Source: Gammaproteobacteria bacterium (GTDB lineage Bacteria; Pseudomonadota; Gammaproteobacteria; Pseudomonadales; Azotimanducaceae). From it: 49,814 nucleotides of DNA. The position numbers were made by a program, and so were the translations under genes. The notes under the pieces are model-generated. The model was not told where the DNA came from and did not search any database. It was given only the letters and a program-made list of their open reading frames with translations. The number at the start of each line of letters is the position of its first letter. Position 1 is the first letter of the stretch. Location: positions 31,619-81,432 of the forward strand of contig DTZW01000322.1 in assembly GCA_012961165.1 (NCBI GenBank), given 5' to 3'. Positions 8,807-17,655 of the stretch are shown here, piece by piece.

Positions 8807-8937
8807 GCATCTTGGGTTGAGAGGTTTTTGTTGTCTTTCCCCATAGCTTTCCCAATGGATTTAATGCCCTTTTCCGGGCAGAAAAGCGCGCACTACTCGA
8901 CCTTCGTAATGGATTTGTGGTCTTATTAAGCGAATCA

Positions 8938-10629
8938 ATGAAAACGAGTACGCTGATGCCAAACTATCCGCCGATCTACCGATATGGATTGCCCGGGATA
9001 TTTCTGGCTGCAAGTCTGCTCGTGGGCTGTCAGCCAGGCCATGAGGCGACCCCTGGTACGGACACCCCACCTTCAACATCGCCAGCAATCAGCCTCGAGG
9101 TTATCGCGACGGGATCAAACATCGCCGGCGCTAATGGTGTGGCCATTGGCCCTGATGGATTACTCTACGTCGCCTCTGTACTGGGTTCCACCATTACCGT
9201 ACTCGACCCGGATAGCGGAGATGTGGTTCGTACCTGGGGACTTGAAGATGGAGTAATCGGTCCGGATGACCTCGCATTTGGACCGGACGGCAGCTGGTTC
9301 TGGACGTCCATCATGACCGGGGAGGTTGGAGGATTTGATGCCGACGGAAATAAAGTCATCGCCGCTCAGCTGACACCGGGCGTCAATCCAATTACGTTCT
9401 CTGATGACGGACGGCTGTTCGTTGCACAGTGTTTCTTTGGTGACGACCTGTATGAAGTTGATCCAAAAGGAATCAACGAAGCGCGCCTCATTTCCGATCA
9501 ACTCGGACCAGGCTGCGGCCTCAATGGAATGGACTGGGGGCCGGATGGTCGACTGTATGGTCCACGATGGTTTAATGGCGAAGTCATTAGTTTCAACGTC
9601 GATGACAATACTTATCGTCTGGAGGCTACAGGGTTCTCCACACCGGCCGCCGTAAAATTTAGTGCAACTGGAGAACTGCATGTGCTAGACACCGGTACCG
9701 GCGCTGTAATCAAGGTTGACGACGGTAAAATGACTGAAGTGGCCATGTTTTCACCGGGGCTCGACAACTTTGTCTTTGACAGTGACGGCAGATTGTTTGT
9801 TTCCAGTTTTGCAGACGGTTTTGTTAGTCGCCGTGACAACGACGGTACGGTGACTGAATTGCAACCGGGCGGAATGTCCCATTCAGGTGGCGTTACGTTC
9901 CATCAGGGAGAAATTATCACGGCTGACCTGCACGCGATCCGAGGCTATCATCTTGATGGCAGTGAAAGTTTTGTACAACGCAATGTGCTCCGCGTGGGTA
10001 TTATGGGCAGCGCCCTAAATATAGCGAGCGATGGCGATAACTTGCTCCTGACGTCCTGGGTGGATGGCGATGTCCGGGTGTGGGACCAGACTAACCAGCG
10101 TCGCGTCTGGCAAAAGGCAGCTCTTGCCGGTCCAGTTGCCGCCGTCCGCTATGCAGGGCTTGTTGTCGTTGCTGAACATGGTACACACCGTGTAGTAGGT
10201 TTTTCTGATTCAGATGATTCTGTGGAAATTGTATTCGCCGCTGAATTGCCAGCACCCACCGGACTGTTTGCAGTCGGTGAGACCTTGTATGTCTCTGACC
10301 GCGTACTTGGCCAGATATTGAAAGTGGCTGCTGCGGGCAAACCACTTGCCCTTCCTGAAGTAGTTGTCGGCGGCCTCACGACACCGGAAGGGTTTATCGT
10401 ACGTGACGGAAATTTCATCGTCGTTGAAGCAGATACCGGCGCAATCACCGAAATCGATGCGACTGGCAACCGGCGTCATCTAGGCACCATTACCCCGGGT
10501 AGCCAGGCAGCAAGCCCGGCGGAGCCCCCGTCGCAGGTATTTAACGGTATAGCTCAGGATAATGACGGTAATCTTTACGTCGCAGGTGAAACTGAACGTA
10601 AGCTTTTCCGCATCAAGGCCAACCAATGA
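8938..10629 (+). CDS. Beta-propeller (NHL/SMP-30-like) lipoprotein
   Basis: About 563 aa from ATG 8938; the track's GTG 8917 adds seven unlikely residues. The signal peptide ends in a lipobox (LAASLLVGCQ), followed by a Ser/Thr/Pro linker. The rest is repeated blades with motifs such as GVAIGPDGLLYVA, DDLAFGPDGSWFW, GMDWGPDGRLYG and GIAQDNDGNLYVAGE. This is the NHL/SMP-30 gluconolactonase-like propeller pattern, in two sets of blades (about 45-310 and 340-560). It should be membrane-anchored on the periplasmic side, binding or hydrolysing small ligands such as lactones. It overlaps the next gene by four bases (ATGA). Confidence 0.85.
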   Translation: MKTSTLMPNYPPIYRYGLPGIFLAASLLVGCQPGHEATPGTDTPPSTSPAISLEVIATGSNIAGANGVAIGPDGLLYVASVLGSTITVLDPDSGDVVRTWGLEDGVIGPDDLAFGPDGSWFWTSIMTGEVGGFDADGNKVIAAQLTPGVNPITFSDDGRLFVAQCFFGDDLYEVDPKGINEARLISDQLGPGCGLNGMDWGPDGRLYGPRWFNGEVISFNVDDNTYRLEATGFSTPAAVKFSATGELHVLDTGTGAVIKVDDGKMTEVAMFSPGLDNFVFDSDGRLFVSSFADGFVSRRDNDGTVTELQPGGMSHSGGVTFHQGEIITADLHAIRGYHLDGSESFVQRNVLRVGIMGSALNIASDGDNLLLTSWVDGDVRVWDQTNQRRVWQKAALAGPVAAVRYAGLVVVAEHGTHRVVGFSDSDDSVEIVFAAELPAPTGLFAVGETLYVSDRVLGQILKVAAAGKPLALPEVVVGGLTTPEGFIVRDGNFIVVEADTGAITEIDATGNRRHLGTITPGSQAASPAEPPSQVFNGIAQDNDGNLYVAGETERKLFRIKANQ

Positions 10630-11114
10630 CAAGCCAGCCTTTAACTCACATAAGTACACGACTCATGATCCGAAAACTTTTCTGTGCCCTATTGCTCTCA
10701 TTCCATGTTGCGGGTGTGTACGCTGATGATGATAACCAGACAGCGATTGCCCTGGCCATGGGAACACTCGACAAATTCATACTGGAATTCAACAACAGGG
10801 ATCTTGAGGCAGTCGCTGCAACCCTGAATTATCCGCATGTGCGCTTCGCTAGCGGTAATGTAGTGATATTCGAAGGCGCGAAATCGTTCACAGATCGCCT
10901 GCTTTACAAAACCCTTACCGACAGCGGTTGGGATCATTCACATTGGTTGAGCCGAGATGTTGTATTGTCTTCACCGGATAAAGTCCATATCGCCACGACC
11001 TTCCAGCGTTACAACGAATCCAATGAACCCATTGGCACCTATGAGTCGCTTTATATAGTGACTCAAAAAAATGGTCACTGGGGAATCCAGGCCAGATCGT
11101 CACTCGCCCCTTAG
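10626..11114 (+). CDS. Secreted NTF2-like (SnoaL/DUF4440-type) protein
   Basis: 162 aa, or 149 if it starts at the second Met (10665, MIRKLFCALLLSFHVAGVYA), which gives a normal signal peptide. The mature part has the cone-fold signature ALAMGTLDKFILEFNNRDLE, LNYPHVRFASGNVVIFEG and a final strand ESLYIVTQKNGHWGIQARSS. NTF2-like proteins of this kind are small-molecule binding or isomerase/hydratase folds. The ATGA overlap with the propeller lipoprotein shows translational coupling, so the two probably act together in the periplasm. Catalytic residues are not evident. Confidence 0.75.
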   Translation: MTSQPLTHISTRLMIRKLFCALLLSFHVAGVYADDDNQTAIALAMGTLDKFILEFNNRDLEAVAATLNYPHVRFASGNVVIFEGAKSFTDRLLYKTLTDSGWDHSHWLSRDVVLSSPDKVHIATTFQRYNESNEPIGTYESLYIVTQKNGHWGIQARSSLAP

Positions 11115-11315
11115 CGCTTCATCTGCGCGTTAAGCAAACGCCAATAGTCGAGAATTCGTTACAAGTGGATGATGACGGTTTCTAGCATAGTGTTCGATAC
11201 GTTTGCTTTGCTCATTGGGGTGCTACGTAGCATAGCTGCTTCGCGCCGACCAAGCTGGCGTTACAGGTCGTTGTGAAAGTCGAACTCTAAACCTCTAACC
11301 AGGTACCTAGACACC

Positions 11316-12446
11316 CTACCCGTCTCGGCCCAGTTGCTCCAACTTATCTATTGGCAGACTTACCAAAAAACTCGTTCCCCTGGGCTTGTTACTTTTAACC
11401 TCAATCCTGCCATCAGCATAATCTACCAGCCCTTTAACGCGAGACAACCCTAACCCTATACTCTCATAGAGCTCCCGGGAAGAATAGAAAGGTTCAAAAA
11501 TACGAGACTGTGTTTCTTCATCCATGCCCACGCCAAGGTCTGAAACCTCTATTAACAATTCTTGTTGCGTCAATGAGCTTCTCAACAAAACAGGGGTTGG
11601 ATCAGCGATCACTGCCTGCAGTGCATTAACGACCATAGGCACGAGAATATCCAGCATCAATGTGGAGGGAACTTCGAGCAGAGCACTACTGTCATCGAAC
11701 TCAAAGACTAACGAGTTTTCTTTGCTGGTAATCGAAGAGCCTAATAGTCTTTGAATATTTTCAAAAACCGATTCAAGGCTACCTCGTTCGGTTTCAAGTT
11801 TAAAACCATAGCCAGCGTATCCTTGCAAGGCTTCGACAATTTTTACACACTCGTCCAGAGAATCTTTGATATCAATAACCCAGTCCGGCTCATAACCAAG
11901 CTCAGCTGAAAGGTAATCGACATTACCCTTAACGACAGTCAATCGATTGTTAAGGTTATGTGAAAGTCCCGCGGAAAGTTTCATGATAGATTGCTGCTTT
12001 TCGTTGTTAACGAGAATTTCAGTTTGTTCCTCTATAATTTTTTTAGCTTCTATCGCTTCAATTCGTTGTTCATACAGGTCAATAAATGTGCTCGCCTTGG
12101 CCCGGAGTTGTTTTGTATTGAATGGTTTGAACAGATAGTCGACCGCGCCGCAATCGTATCCCTCATCAATAAGATCGGTTGCATAAACGTCAGCCGTTAA
12201 GAACAATATGGGGGTGTGCTTATTTTTTCCTGTTTGCCTGATTTTCTTTGCGGCCTCAATGCCGTTGACCTTGGGCATGTGAACATCGAGAACAATAAAC
12301 GCAAATTCGATGCTTGCGCATAGGTCGACAGCTTCCATTGCACTTAAGCATTGGTGCAATTCAATATTGAGGACCCTAAAAGTGAGTTTCAGGACCAAAA
12401 GATTTTCGGGGGTGTCATCGACTATTAATATCGGTACTTCATTCAT
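11316..12446 (-). CDS. Receiver domain fused to histidine kinase (REC-HisKA-HATPase)
   Basis: 376 aa. Residues 4-120 form a receiver domain (ILIVDDTPENLLVL, phospho-acceptor Asp54 in FIVLDVHMP, Lys107 in LFKPF). A coiled coil (about 125-155) leads to a HisKA-like box LSAGLSHNLNNRLT with His163, and a HATPase with DLGVGMDEE and SIGLGLSRVKGLV. There is no membrane segment and no DNA-binding output. It is probably a cytosolic relay that takes phosphate from, or gives it to, the hybrid kinase encoded upstream on the same strand (369 bp away). Confidence 0.88.
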   Translation of the reverse strand: MNEVPILIVDDTPENLLVLKLTFRVLNIELHQCLSAMEAVDLCASIEFAFIVLDVHMPKVNGIEAAKKIRQTGKNKHTPILFLTADVYATDLIDEGYDCGAVDYLFKPFNTKQLRAKASTFIDLYEQRIEAIEAKKIIEEQTEILVNNEKQQSIMKLSAGLSHNLNNRLTVVKGNVDYLSAELGYEPDWVIDIKDSLDECVKIVEALQGYAGYGFKLETERGSLESVFENIQRLLGSSITSKENSLVFEFDDSSALLEVPSTLMLDILVPMVVNALQAVIADPTPVLLRSSLTQQELLIEVSDLGVGMDEETQSRIFEPFYSSRELYESIGLGLSRVKGLVDYADGRIEVKSNKPRGTSFLVSLPIDKLEQLGRDG

Positions 12447-12815
12447 GTCTGATCAACAATAATTGGCTAACTAAACAGGGATACTTTTAGATACTTCCTG
12501 AATATTATGCCCATACTACCCGACCCTATTACACTTGAATTGCATGAGATACGTATTTTTTGTATTTTTGTGGGCTTTTTATGTATTTCTTAAATTTCAA
12601 TCATCGCACTTCAGGCGTATAAAAGCCTTTAGAAAGATAGAGAAAAACTGACCCGCACTCAAAAGGGGTATTGGGGAAGTTGCGGCATGCGCCGGTATTC
12701 GAGGATACACTGATGACGTCGGCTTCTTCGATAACAGCAATAAGTAATCCAATCCGAGGCCCTTGGCAAGTTTGCTCCACTTCCCTGGTCGCTCATGTGA
12801 GTCGCCAGCACGCGG
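12447..12815. other. A/T-rich intergenic region
   Basis: Lies between the two kinase genes. The half next to the receiver-kinase gene is very A/T-rich (runs like TATTTTTTGTATTTTTG) and probably holds its minus-strand promoter. The other half (about 12650-12815) has only short frames on both strands that I cannot assign. No terminator with a clear U-tract was found. Confidence 0.4.
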
Positions 12816-14750
12816 TTAACTGTACATAGCGTAAAATAGCTCGTCTTGATCGATTGGTTTGCTAACAAATGCATTAGCGCCAGCGCTTATAGCCATTGCT
12901 CTATTTTCGTCAGCGATGAAAGCTGTGACTACTACAATCCTGGGTTGGGTGATTTTTGCATTTTCTCTGATGCACTTTATCGCCTCATAGCCGTCCATCA
13001 CTGGCATCTGCAGATCCATTAAGACTATATCAAATTCCTCAATACTAACTTGATCGACGGCTTCTTTGCCATTAACAGCAACGCTGGGGGAAAAGCCTTT
13101 CGTTTCCAGGATATGCCTTAGAAGGATGACATTTATATTGTTGTCGTCAACGATTAAAACATTTAGTGGCATTTCGGTGTGGTCATCTACAAGTGCCTTT
13201 TTCTTGATCAACTCAGCCCGTTCAAACGGAAACTCCAGCGTAAAGGTAGAACCTACTCCAAATTCGCTGACGACTGCAAGCGATCCACCCATCGCTTCGC
13301 TAATACGTTGAGAAATACATAGCCCTAGCCCAGTGCCTTGGAACCCTCTTGATAGTGATGAATCAATTTGTTCAAAGGCATCGAAGATTACCTTACAATC
13401 CTCCTCCTTGATACCAATTCCCTCATCCTCGACAGCAATACTAAGTCTTTCTGCATCGCCTGAAGCTTTCAACACGCATCTTAAAGTTATCGATCCATCT
13501 TCAGTGAATTTCAATGCGTTGCTAAGTAGATTGATTAAAATTTGCTTTAGGCAGACAGGATCTATGGCAATTGTACTAGGTACTGATTCAGCGATGTCGA
13601 GTTGAACATGAACTTTGGATTGTTTATTAGCGGCGCAAGCAAGCGAGACACAATCAGCAATATGTCCGCGCAGATCCACCACGACTATTTTTTGTACAAC
13701 TTCACCGTGCTCTATTTTAGAGAAATCCAGTATATCGGTAATCATCTCCAGGAGATGTTGCCCTGAACCGCCAATCGCTTGCACAAGCTCGATTTGTTCT
13801 TCATCGAGATTCTGCTCAATAAGCAGGTCCGATATTCCGATTACGGCATTCAATGGCGTTCTTATTTCATGACTCATATTCGCCAGAAACACGCTTTTAG
13901 CAGTATTGGCCTTCTCAGCATCTTCCTTTGCCCCTACCAGCACTATTGCTTGAGACTCTAGTTGTTCAGTTCGCTGCTTTAGTTTCTGAGTACGCTCAAA
14001 GACAGTCTCCTCAAGATTTCTCAATAAACTCAGAAGATGCTCGGTAAGTCCTTTGACCTCGACAGGTACCCCTCGACCATATAATACCTCGCTTGAATCA
14101 ATATCTTCAGCAGAGTCTATAGTCGCAAGCGCCATTATAGGTGTTGAGATGAGCCTAAGTGTCCGATTTGATATCAATAACGACAGTAGAACAAAGAGGA
14201 CGCCGCTGCTGATAACGAGTACGCTGTTACTTGTTTCGAACCGCCCGAACTCTACCCCTTCTTGAATCCCTTGAAGTTCTAACGATTTGGCAGATCCTTC
14301 ATAAGCGCTAATAAGAACCGCGATGCATTCCTCGTAAACAAGCATCGATTCTGCATCTGTACTTTTAACATCATCAGTTGCCCTGGCAGCTAATAGACGC
14401 CTTAATCCACTTAGTTCATCTGCAAGTAATTGCACCTCGGCATCATTATATTGGTTTTGATAATGGAAGCGGAATGACGCGAGTGACTCTTCAAGAGACC
14501 CTATTTGCTCGCGCACGGGACCTGCTAAATAAGTGACATCACTACCAAAAACAAGATCTGAAATTGTTATAAGAACGTCCAGCGGAATTTTAATTAGCGC
14601 AAAAGAAGTTTCAGCTGCAGCGGATTGTGTAAAGATTAATTGTTTCTCTCCCAGTCGGTCAGCCGTGAACTTGACTACTAACGAAAGTCCAATACCTGCA
14701 AGAAATGCCGATAGCAATACGGCTATGAGGTAGCTCCGTATTGAGTTCAT
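12816..14750 (-). CDS. Membrane hybrid histidine kinase (sensor-HisKA-HATPase-REC)
   Basis: 644 aa. TM1 (about 7-27) and TM2 (about 176-195) enclose a mostly helical periplasmic sensor of about 145 residues. A HAMP-like linker and coiled coil (to about 290) follow, then HisKA with His294 in [11 protein letters not shown]. The HATPase has [16 protein letters not shown] and [10 protein letters not shown]. The C-terminal receiver has [11 protein letters not shown], the acceptor Asp in [12 protein letters not shown], and SKPID. No output domain is present. It follows the periplasmic FMN-binding-like gene after 78 bp that include a 9-bp tandem repeat. The sensor domain matches no family I can name. 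Confidence 0.93.
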   Translation of the reverse strand: MNSIRSYLIAVLLSAFLAGIGLSLVVKFTADRLGEKQLIFTQSAAAETSFALIKIPLDVLITISDLVFGSDVTYLAGPVREQIGSLEESLASFRFHYQNQYNDAEVQLLADELSGLRRLLAARATDDVKSTDAESMLVYEECIAVLISAYEGSAKSLELQGIQEGVEFGRFETSNSVLVISSGVLFVLLSLLISNRTLRLISTPIMALATIDSAEDIDSSEVLYGRGVPVEVKGLTEHLLSLLRNLEETVFERTQKLKQRTEQLESQAIVLVGAKEDAEKANTAKSVFLANMSHEIRTPLNAVIGISDLLIEQNLDEEQIELVQAIGGSGQHLLEMITDILDFSKIEHGEVVQKIVVVDLRGHIADCVSLACAANKQSKVHVQLDIAESVPSTIAIDPVCLKQILINLLSNALKFTEDGSITLRCVLKASGDAERLSIAVEDEGIGIKEEDCKVIFDAFEQIDSSLSRGFQGTGLGLCISQRISEAMGGSLAVVSEFGVGSTFTLEFPFERAELIKKKALVDDHTEMPLNVLIVDDNNINVILLRHILETKGFSPSVAVNGKEAVDQVSIEEFDIVLMDLQMPVMDGYEAIKCIRENAKITQPRIVVVTAFIADENRAMAISAGANAFVSKPIDQDELFYAMYS

Positions 14751-14791
14751 ATTCTTACCTTAAGACTGCTGGTGGGTATTATTCTTAAAGC

Positions 14792-14827
14792 ACTGTACTT
14801 ACTGTACTTACTGTACTTACTGTACTT
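14792..14827. repeat. Four exact copies of a 9-bp tandem repeat
   Basis: ACTGTACTT is repeated four times without change, ending one base before the stop codon (14829) of the periplasmic-protein gene and 41 bp upstream of the hybrid-kinase start. Each unit contains the palindrome GTAC. Copy number could change by slippage and alter the spacing between two co-transcribed genes. Confidence 0.9.
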
Positions 14828-14828
14828 A

Positions 14829-15410
14829 TTAAGAGTCCTGAACTCCAGGCCATAGAGCACTCGCAATAAACAAGGCTTTGACGGCAGAACCGACGATAGC
14901 TCTATCGCGATGATTTAAGTCGGGTTCCGTCTTCAGTACGTTCGTCACTTCCATCAGGTCTGCGCCTGCCAGCATCGTTGTCAGACGATGCATCATACTC
15001 TGGGAAATGGCGCCGCTTCTATTTTTCTGGTACTTGAATTCCGTCAGCGTCATATCTACACCCAAAATCCAAATAATTTCGTCAAGCCCAAAGAGTCCCT
15101 TTTCCGTTCTGGCCTGAACGAACCCAATGTGGGCCTCTCCCTGGTATACTACATAAAGGCTGTGAATGCCGAATTCCTGGAAGTGAGACTCTGGTAAAAC
15201 TTTTACAATCTCGTGCCGCACACTTTCATCGACTACCCCTTCCACGGTTTGAAATGAAGTATAGGTAGGGAAAAACTCTTGAATAATGGAAACAGGTTCG
15301 CGAATCGCACAATATGCGATGGCATAAGCCTTTGTTGCTGATAGTTGCAACAAGATTAGACTGAAGATCAACAAAATCGCGCGATCTGAATACGGTATAT
15401 TAAGCTTCAT
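14829..15410 (-). CDS. Periplasmic protein resembling FMN-binding domains
   Basis: 193 aa with a signal peptide (about 1-30, ending ATKAYAIAYC). The core has HSLYVVYQGEAHIGFVQART and LDEIIWILGVDMTLTEFKYQ, which resembles the RnfG/NqrC-type FMN-binding fold as found in small stand-alone periplasmic proteins. The usual FMN-attachment S/TGAT motif is not obvious, so the assignment is by pattern only. It starts one base after the stop of the porin gene and precedes the hybrid kinase. That suggests a ligand- or redox-sensing partner delivering a signal to the kinase's periplasmic domain. Confidence 0.6.
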   Translation of the reverse strand: MKLNIPYSDRAILLIFSLILLQLSATKAYAIAYCAIREPVSIIQEFFPTYTSFQTVEGVVDESVRHEIVKVLPESHFQEFGIHSLYVVYQGEAHIGFVQARTEKGLFGLDEIIWILGVDMTLTEFKYQKNRSGAISQSMMHRLTTMLAGADLMEVTNVLKTEPDLNHRDRAIVGSAVKALFIASALWPGVQDS

Positions 15411-15411
15411 A

Positions 15412-16458
15412 CTATTCCCAACGATATTTTAACTGGAAATCAATGACATCCTGATCACCATTGTTCGTGAATGAGCTGAACTCTCTCGTATACTGGACTG
15501 CCCAGGTGAATCCGGCGATCCGTCCGAAGCGCGCTCCTATACTGGCACTTTTCGCTCGTTTCCAGCCAGATTGAAAATCCTCGTTGTAGCTCTTATATTG
15601 GATGTAGCCCACTTTAGCCTCGATCGAGTCGCTCCAATTTAGCTCTACCAAACCATTCCAGGCATCTCTGTCATCCGTATCGCCAAAGGAGAATTGTGAC
15701 ACCAACCCGAATCGATTGAAATACCTTACTCCATCCAGAGCAATTCGCTCCCTCTTGGAGATAATACCGTCGTTCAAAAGGACGTTTCCTCGAAAGATAG
15801 ATAACCCTAAGCCAGGTTCAGGTAGAAACCTCTGTCGGTTGATTGAGTGACCGACCCTTGCGGTAAACGACCATGGATCCTCATTGTGCCTATATTCGAT
15901 CCCACTGCCTCGCGAGAGCAATGCCGAATAATCAAACTTACCCAAGGTGCCATTAATACCCACGCCCCAATCAAGCTTCATGGCAAGATCTCTTGGGGTC
16001 AAAAGCGTCCGAAGACTTTTACTTGTAGAAACAGGCACTTCAAGACCAAAGGGTAACTCCGTATGGCCTATCAAAATATTTAATTTACCATCACCGCTAA
16101 CGTGAAAATTAACGGAGGCATTCCTTACAAGGGATTCACAATCATGGTCGTGTTCAAAAAATGGCGGTCTGCGGGCTTGGTTGTCAGTGCACCACATGTC
16201 GAGTTGAAGATTAACAGTCGCGACATTACGTTTATTTCCAGCAAAGACTTTTCGAGCGTCAATGCCCGTTGAGTAGAGAACGCCGAGCTTCTGAGAGTCG
16301 GCATCCACGAAATAGCTGCCGCGAGCAACGATTTCGAAGGCATTTCGCCAGCTGTTTTGGGCCTGAGCTGCATACAGGTTAGAGCACGACAAGCATAAGC
16401 CTACAAAAGACAGTAAAACCGCCTTTAGCGAATACGCATTGCGAAACAAAGTGTGCAT
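15412..16458 (-). CDS. Outer-membrane beta-barrel (porin-like) protein
   Basis: About 348 aa from ATG 16458, which gives a clean signal peptide (MHTLFRNAYSLKAVLLSFVG ... LYAAQAQ); the track start at 16527 adds 23 residues. The mature protein alternates polar and aromatic residues in amphipathic strands (IGHTELPFGLEVPV, FTWAVQYTREFSSF) and ends in an aromatic strand, FQLKYRWE, typical of barrels recognised by BAM. An extended loop contains two Cys (WCTDNQ, HDCESL). It is the first gene of a minus-strand set with the periplasmic protein and the hybrid kinase, so it may admit the sensed compound. Substrate unknown. Confidence 0.75.
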   Translation of the reverse strand: MHTLFRNAYSLKAVLLSFVGLCLSCSNLYAAQAQNSWRNAFEIVARGSYFVDADSQKLGVLYSTGIDARKVFAGNKRNVATVNLQLDMWCTDNQARRPPFFEHDHDCESLVRNASVNFHVSGDGKLNILIGHTELPFGLEVPVSTSKSLRTLLTPRDLAMKLDWGVGINGTLGKFDYSALLSRGSGIEYRHNEDPWSFTARVGHSINRQRFLPEPGLGLSIFRGNVLLNDGIISKRERIALDGVRYFNRFGLVSQFSFGDTDDRDAWNGLVELNWSDSIEAKVGYIQYKSYNEDFQSGWKRAKSASIGARFGRIAGFTWAVQYTREFSSFTNNGDQDVIDFQLKYRWE

Positions 16459-16700
16459 TTTCAAAATATATTCAAGAAGCTTCATGCTCGTCACAGAGGA
16501 CAACCCTGGCAGACGCGCAGCCTCCACTCTTAAGAGCTCTTAGGCTAACTGGGCTAAATCACAAAATCAATGTCGTGCCATAAATTCAATCAATATTTTA
16601 ACCGCCCTCTTAACCAAAATCGAACTATTAATGACACCTATTTGGCGCCGTGTTGTGTGAACCCTTGCACAAAAAAACCCCTAATCAACGGAGGAATCTC

Positions 16701-16880
16701 ATGGATATATCCTCGAAACTAAAGGTTGGGCTTGCATTTATTGCGAGGGTAAGTAGACGATATGACACTGCAAATACTAGCTGCGTTGCTCGCGCCACCA
16801 ATCTGGTACCTCAATCGGCATCGTTTGGCTGTTTTGTATCATTAACGGCGTTGCATCCTCTTGAGGTTCCTGCGGATTAG
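16701..16880 (+). other. Short ORF with strong ribosome site, possibly a truncated gene
   Basis: ATG 16701 is preceded by CGGAGGAATCTC, one of the best ribosome sites in the window, and opens MDISSKLKVGLAFIARVSRR. The frame continues into the antisense of the ABM-domain gene and stops at 16880, where codon sense is poor. I suspect the 5' end of a lost gene whose body was replaced by the ABM gene. A genuine 59-aa protein is possible but less likely. Confidence 0.35.
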
Positions 16881-17202
16881 AGGGTACAAGACCCTTGGAT
16901 CCACGATCCATTGGATCCACCCATTTTACCCAATGGTCTTCAATGATTGCACCGAACTTCTCACCAAAGTCTTCGTGGTGATCGCTACTCTGGTGAATGA
17001 GGAATGCCTGAAAATCGTCAAACGAAAGAAGCGCATAATACTCGCCGCGCTCCGGGCCCCTATAGAACTCATAGCGACGGCATCCGGGTTCAGTTGCCCA
17101 GGTATCCCGATAAAGCACTGCCTGCATATCCTCATATGCGGTTTCTTGACCTGCTTTGACCTTTATATAAGAAAGTAGTGTTGCCACGATTTTCTCCGGC
17201 AT
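16777..17202 (-). CDS. Antibiotic-biosynthesis-monooxygenase (ABM) domain protein
   Basis: About 141 aa from ATG 17202; the track start 17277 adds 25 poorly coding residues. The N-terminal 100 residues form an ABM/dimeric alpha-beta barrel domain: IVATLLSYIKVKAGQE, TEPGCRRYEFYRGPERGEYY, ALLSFDDFQAFLIHQ and SSDHHEDFGEKFG. ABM proteins act as small cofactor-free oxygenases, quinol monooxygenases or haem-handling enzymes. A proline-rich tail ends PIEVPDWWREQRS. It stands alone, next to no clear partner. Confidence 0.8.
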   Translation of the reverse strand: MPEKIVATLLSYIKVKAGQETAYEDMQAVLYRDTWATEPGCRRYEFYRGPERGEYYALLSFDDFQAFLIHQSSDHHEDFGEKFGAIIEDHWVKWVDPMDRGSKGLVPSNPQEPQEDATPLMIQNSQTMPIEVPDWWREQRS

Positions 17203-17655
17203 AAGTTGACGCGTATCTCTAGCCCCTAGGATATTGATGTGCACCTCAAAAAACCAATGTAAATGCAAACGAACCAAAGTTTCTGGTGACAGGTGTTTAC
17301 GGTACTGCCTTTCAGTCCTAATAAGGCTCCTAAACTCGCGGTCGGCAATGGCAGCTAGAGGTACGCAAGCACTTTAAATAATCGCAAACCAATTTGACAA
17401 ACTTCACCGGGAGCAGAACGTGGCCCGCAAGGGTGAACCTGCATTTTTGAGAAAACCAAACCAGGAGCTCTATTTACCCCGACATCATAGTCCTGGCAGT
17501 CAATCGGCATCTGGAAGGAACACTCCCCATCAACTTGCCTGAAAGGACTTTTGGGCATCAGAAATCGCTATACTATGATCACTCCTTAGAAAGTGATGCA
17601 GAATTTCTCTATACTCTGGTTATTGAGGTTTTCCTTTACGGATTAACAAGCAGCG
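17203..17655. other. Intergenic region with unassigned ORFs
   Basis: A minus-strand frame (17355-17558) contains KMQVHPCGPRSAPGEVCQIG, which has protein-like composition but no match I can name and no ribosome site. The right end holds the promoter region of the PAS kinase. No repeats or terminators stand out. Confidence 0.35.

Noticed and set aside
9160-9681. 173-aa minus ORF
   Set aside because: Antisense shadow of the beta-propeller lipoprotein gene.
11115-11315. Possible integron attC site (AACGCCA at 11137, TGGCGTT at 11256, about 126 bp apart)
   Set aside because: The outer boxes do not match the RYYYAAC/GTTRRRY core, there is no convincing internal hairpin series, and no integrase or cassette array is near.
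12659-12874. 71-aa minus ORF in the gap between the kinase genes
   Set aside because: It overlaps the 3' end of the hybrid kinase, has no ribosome site, and has unlikely composition.
17355-17558. 67-aa minus ORF
   Set aside because: No start signal and no recognised motif.
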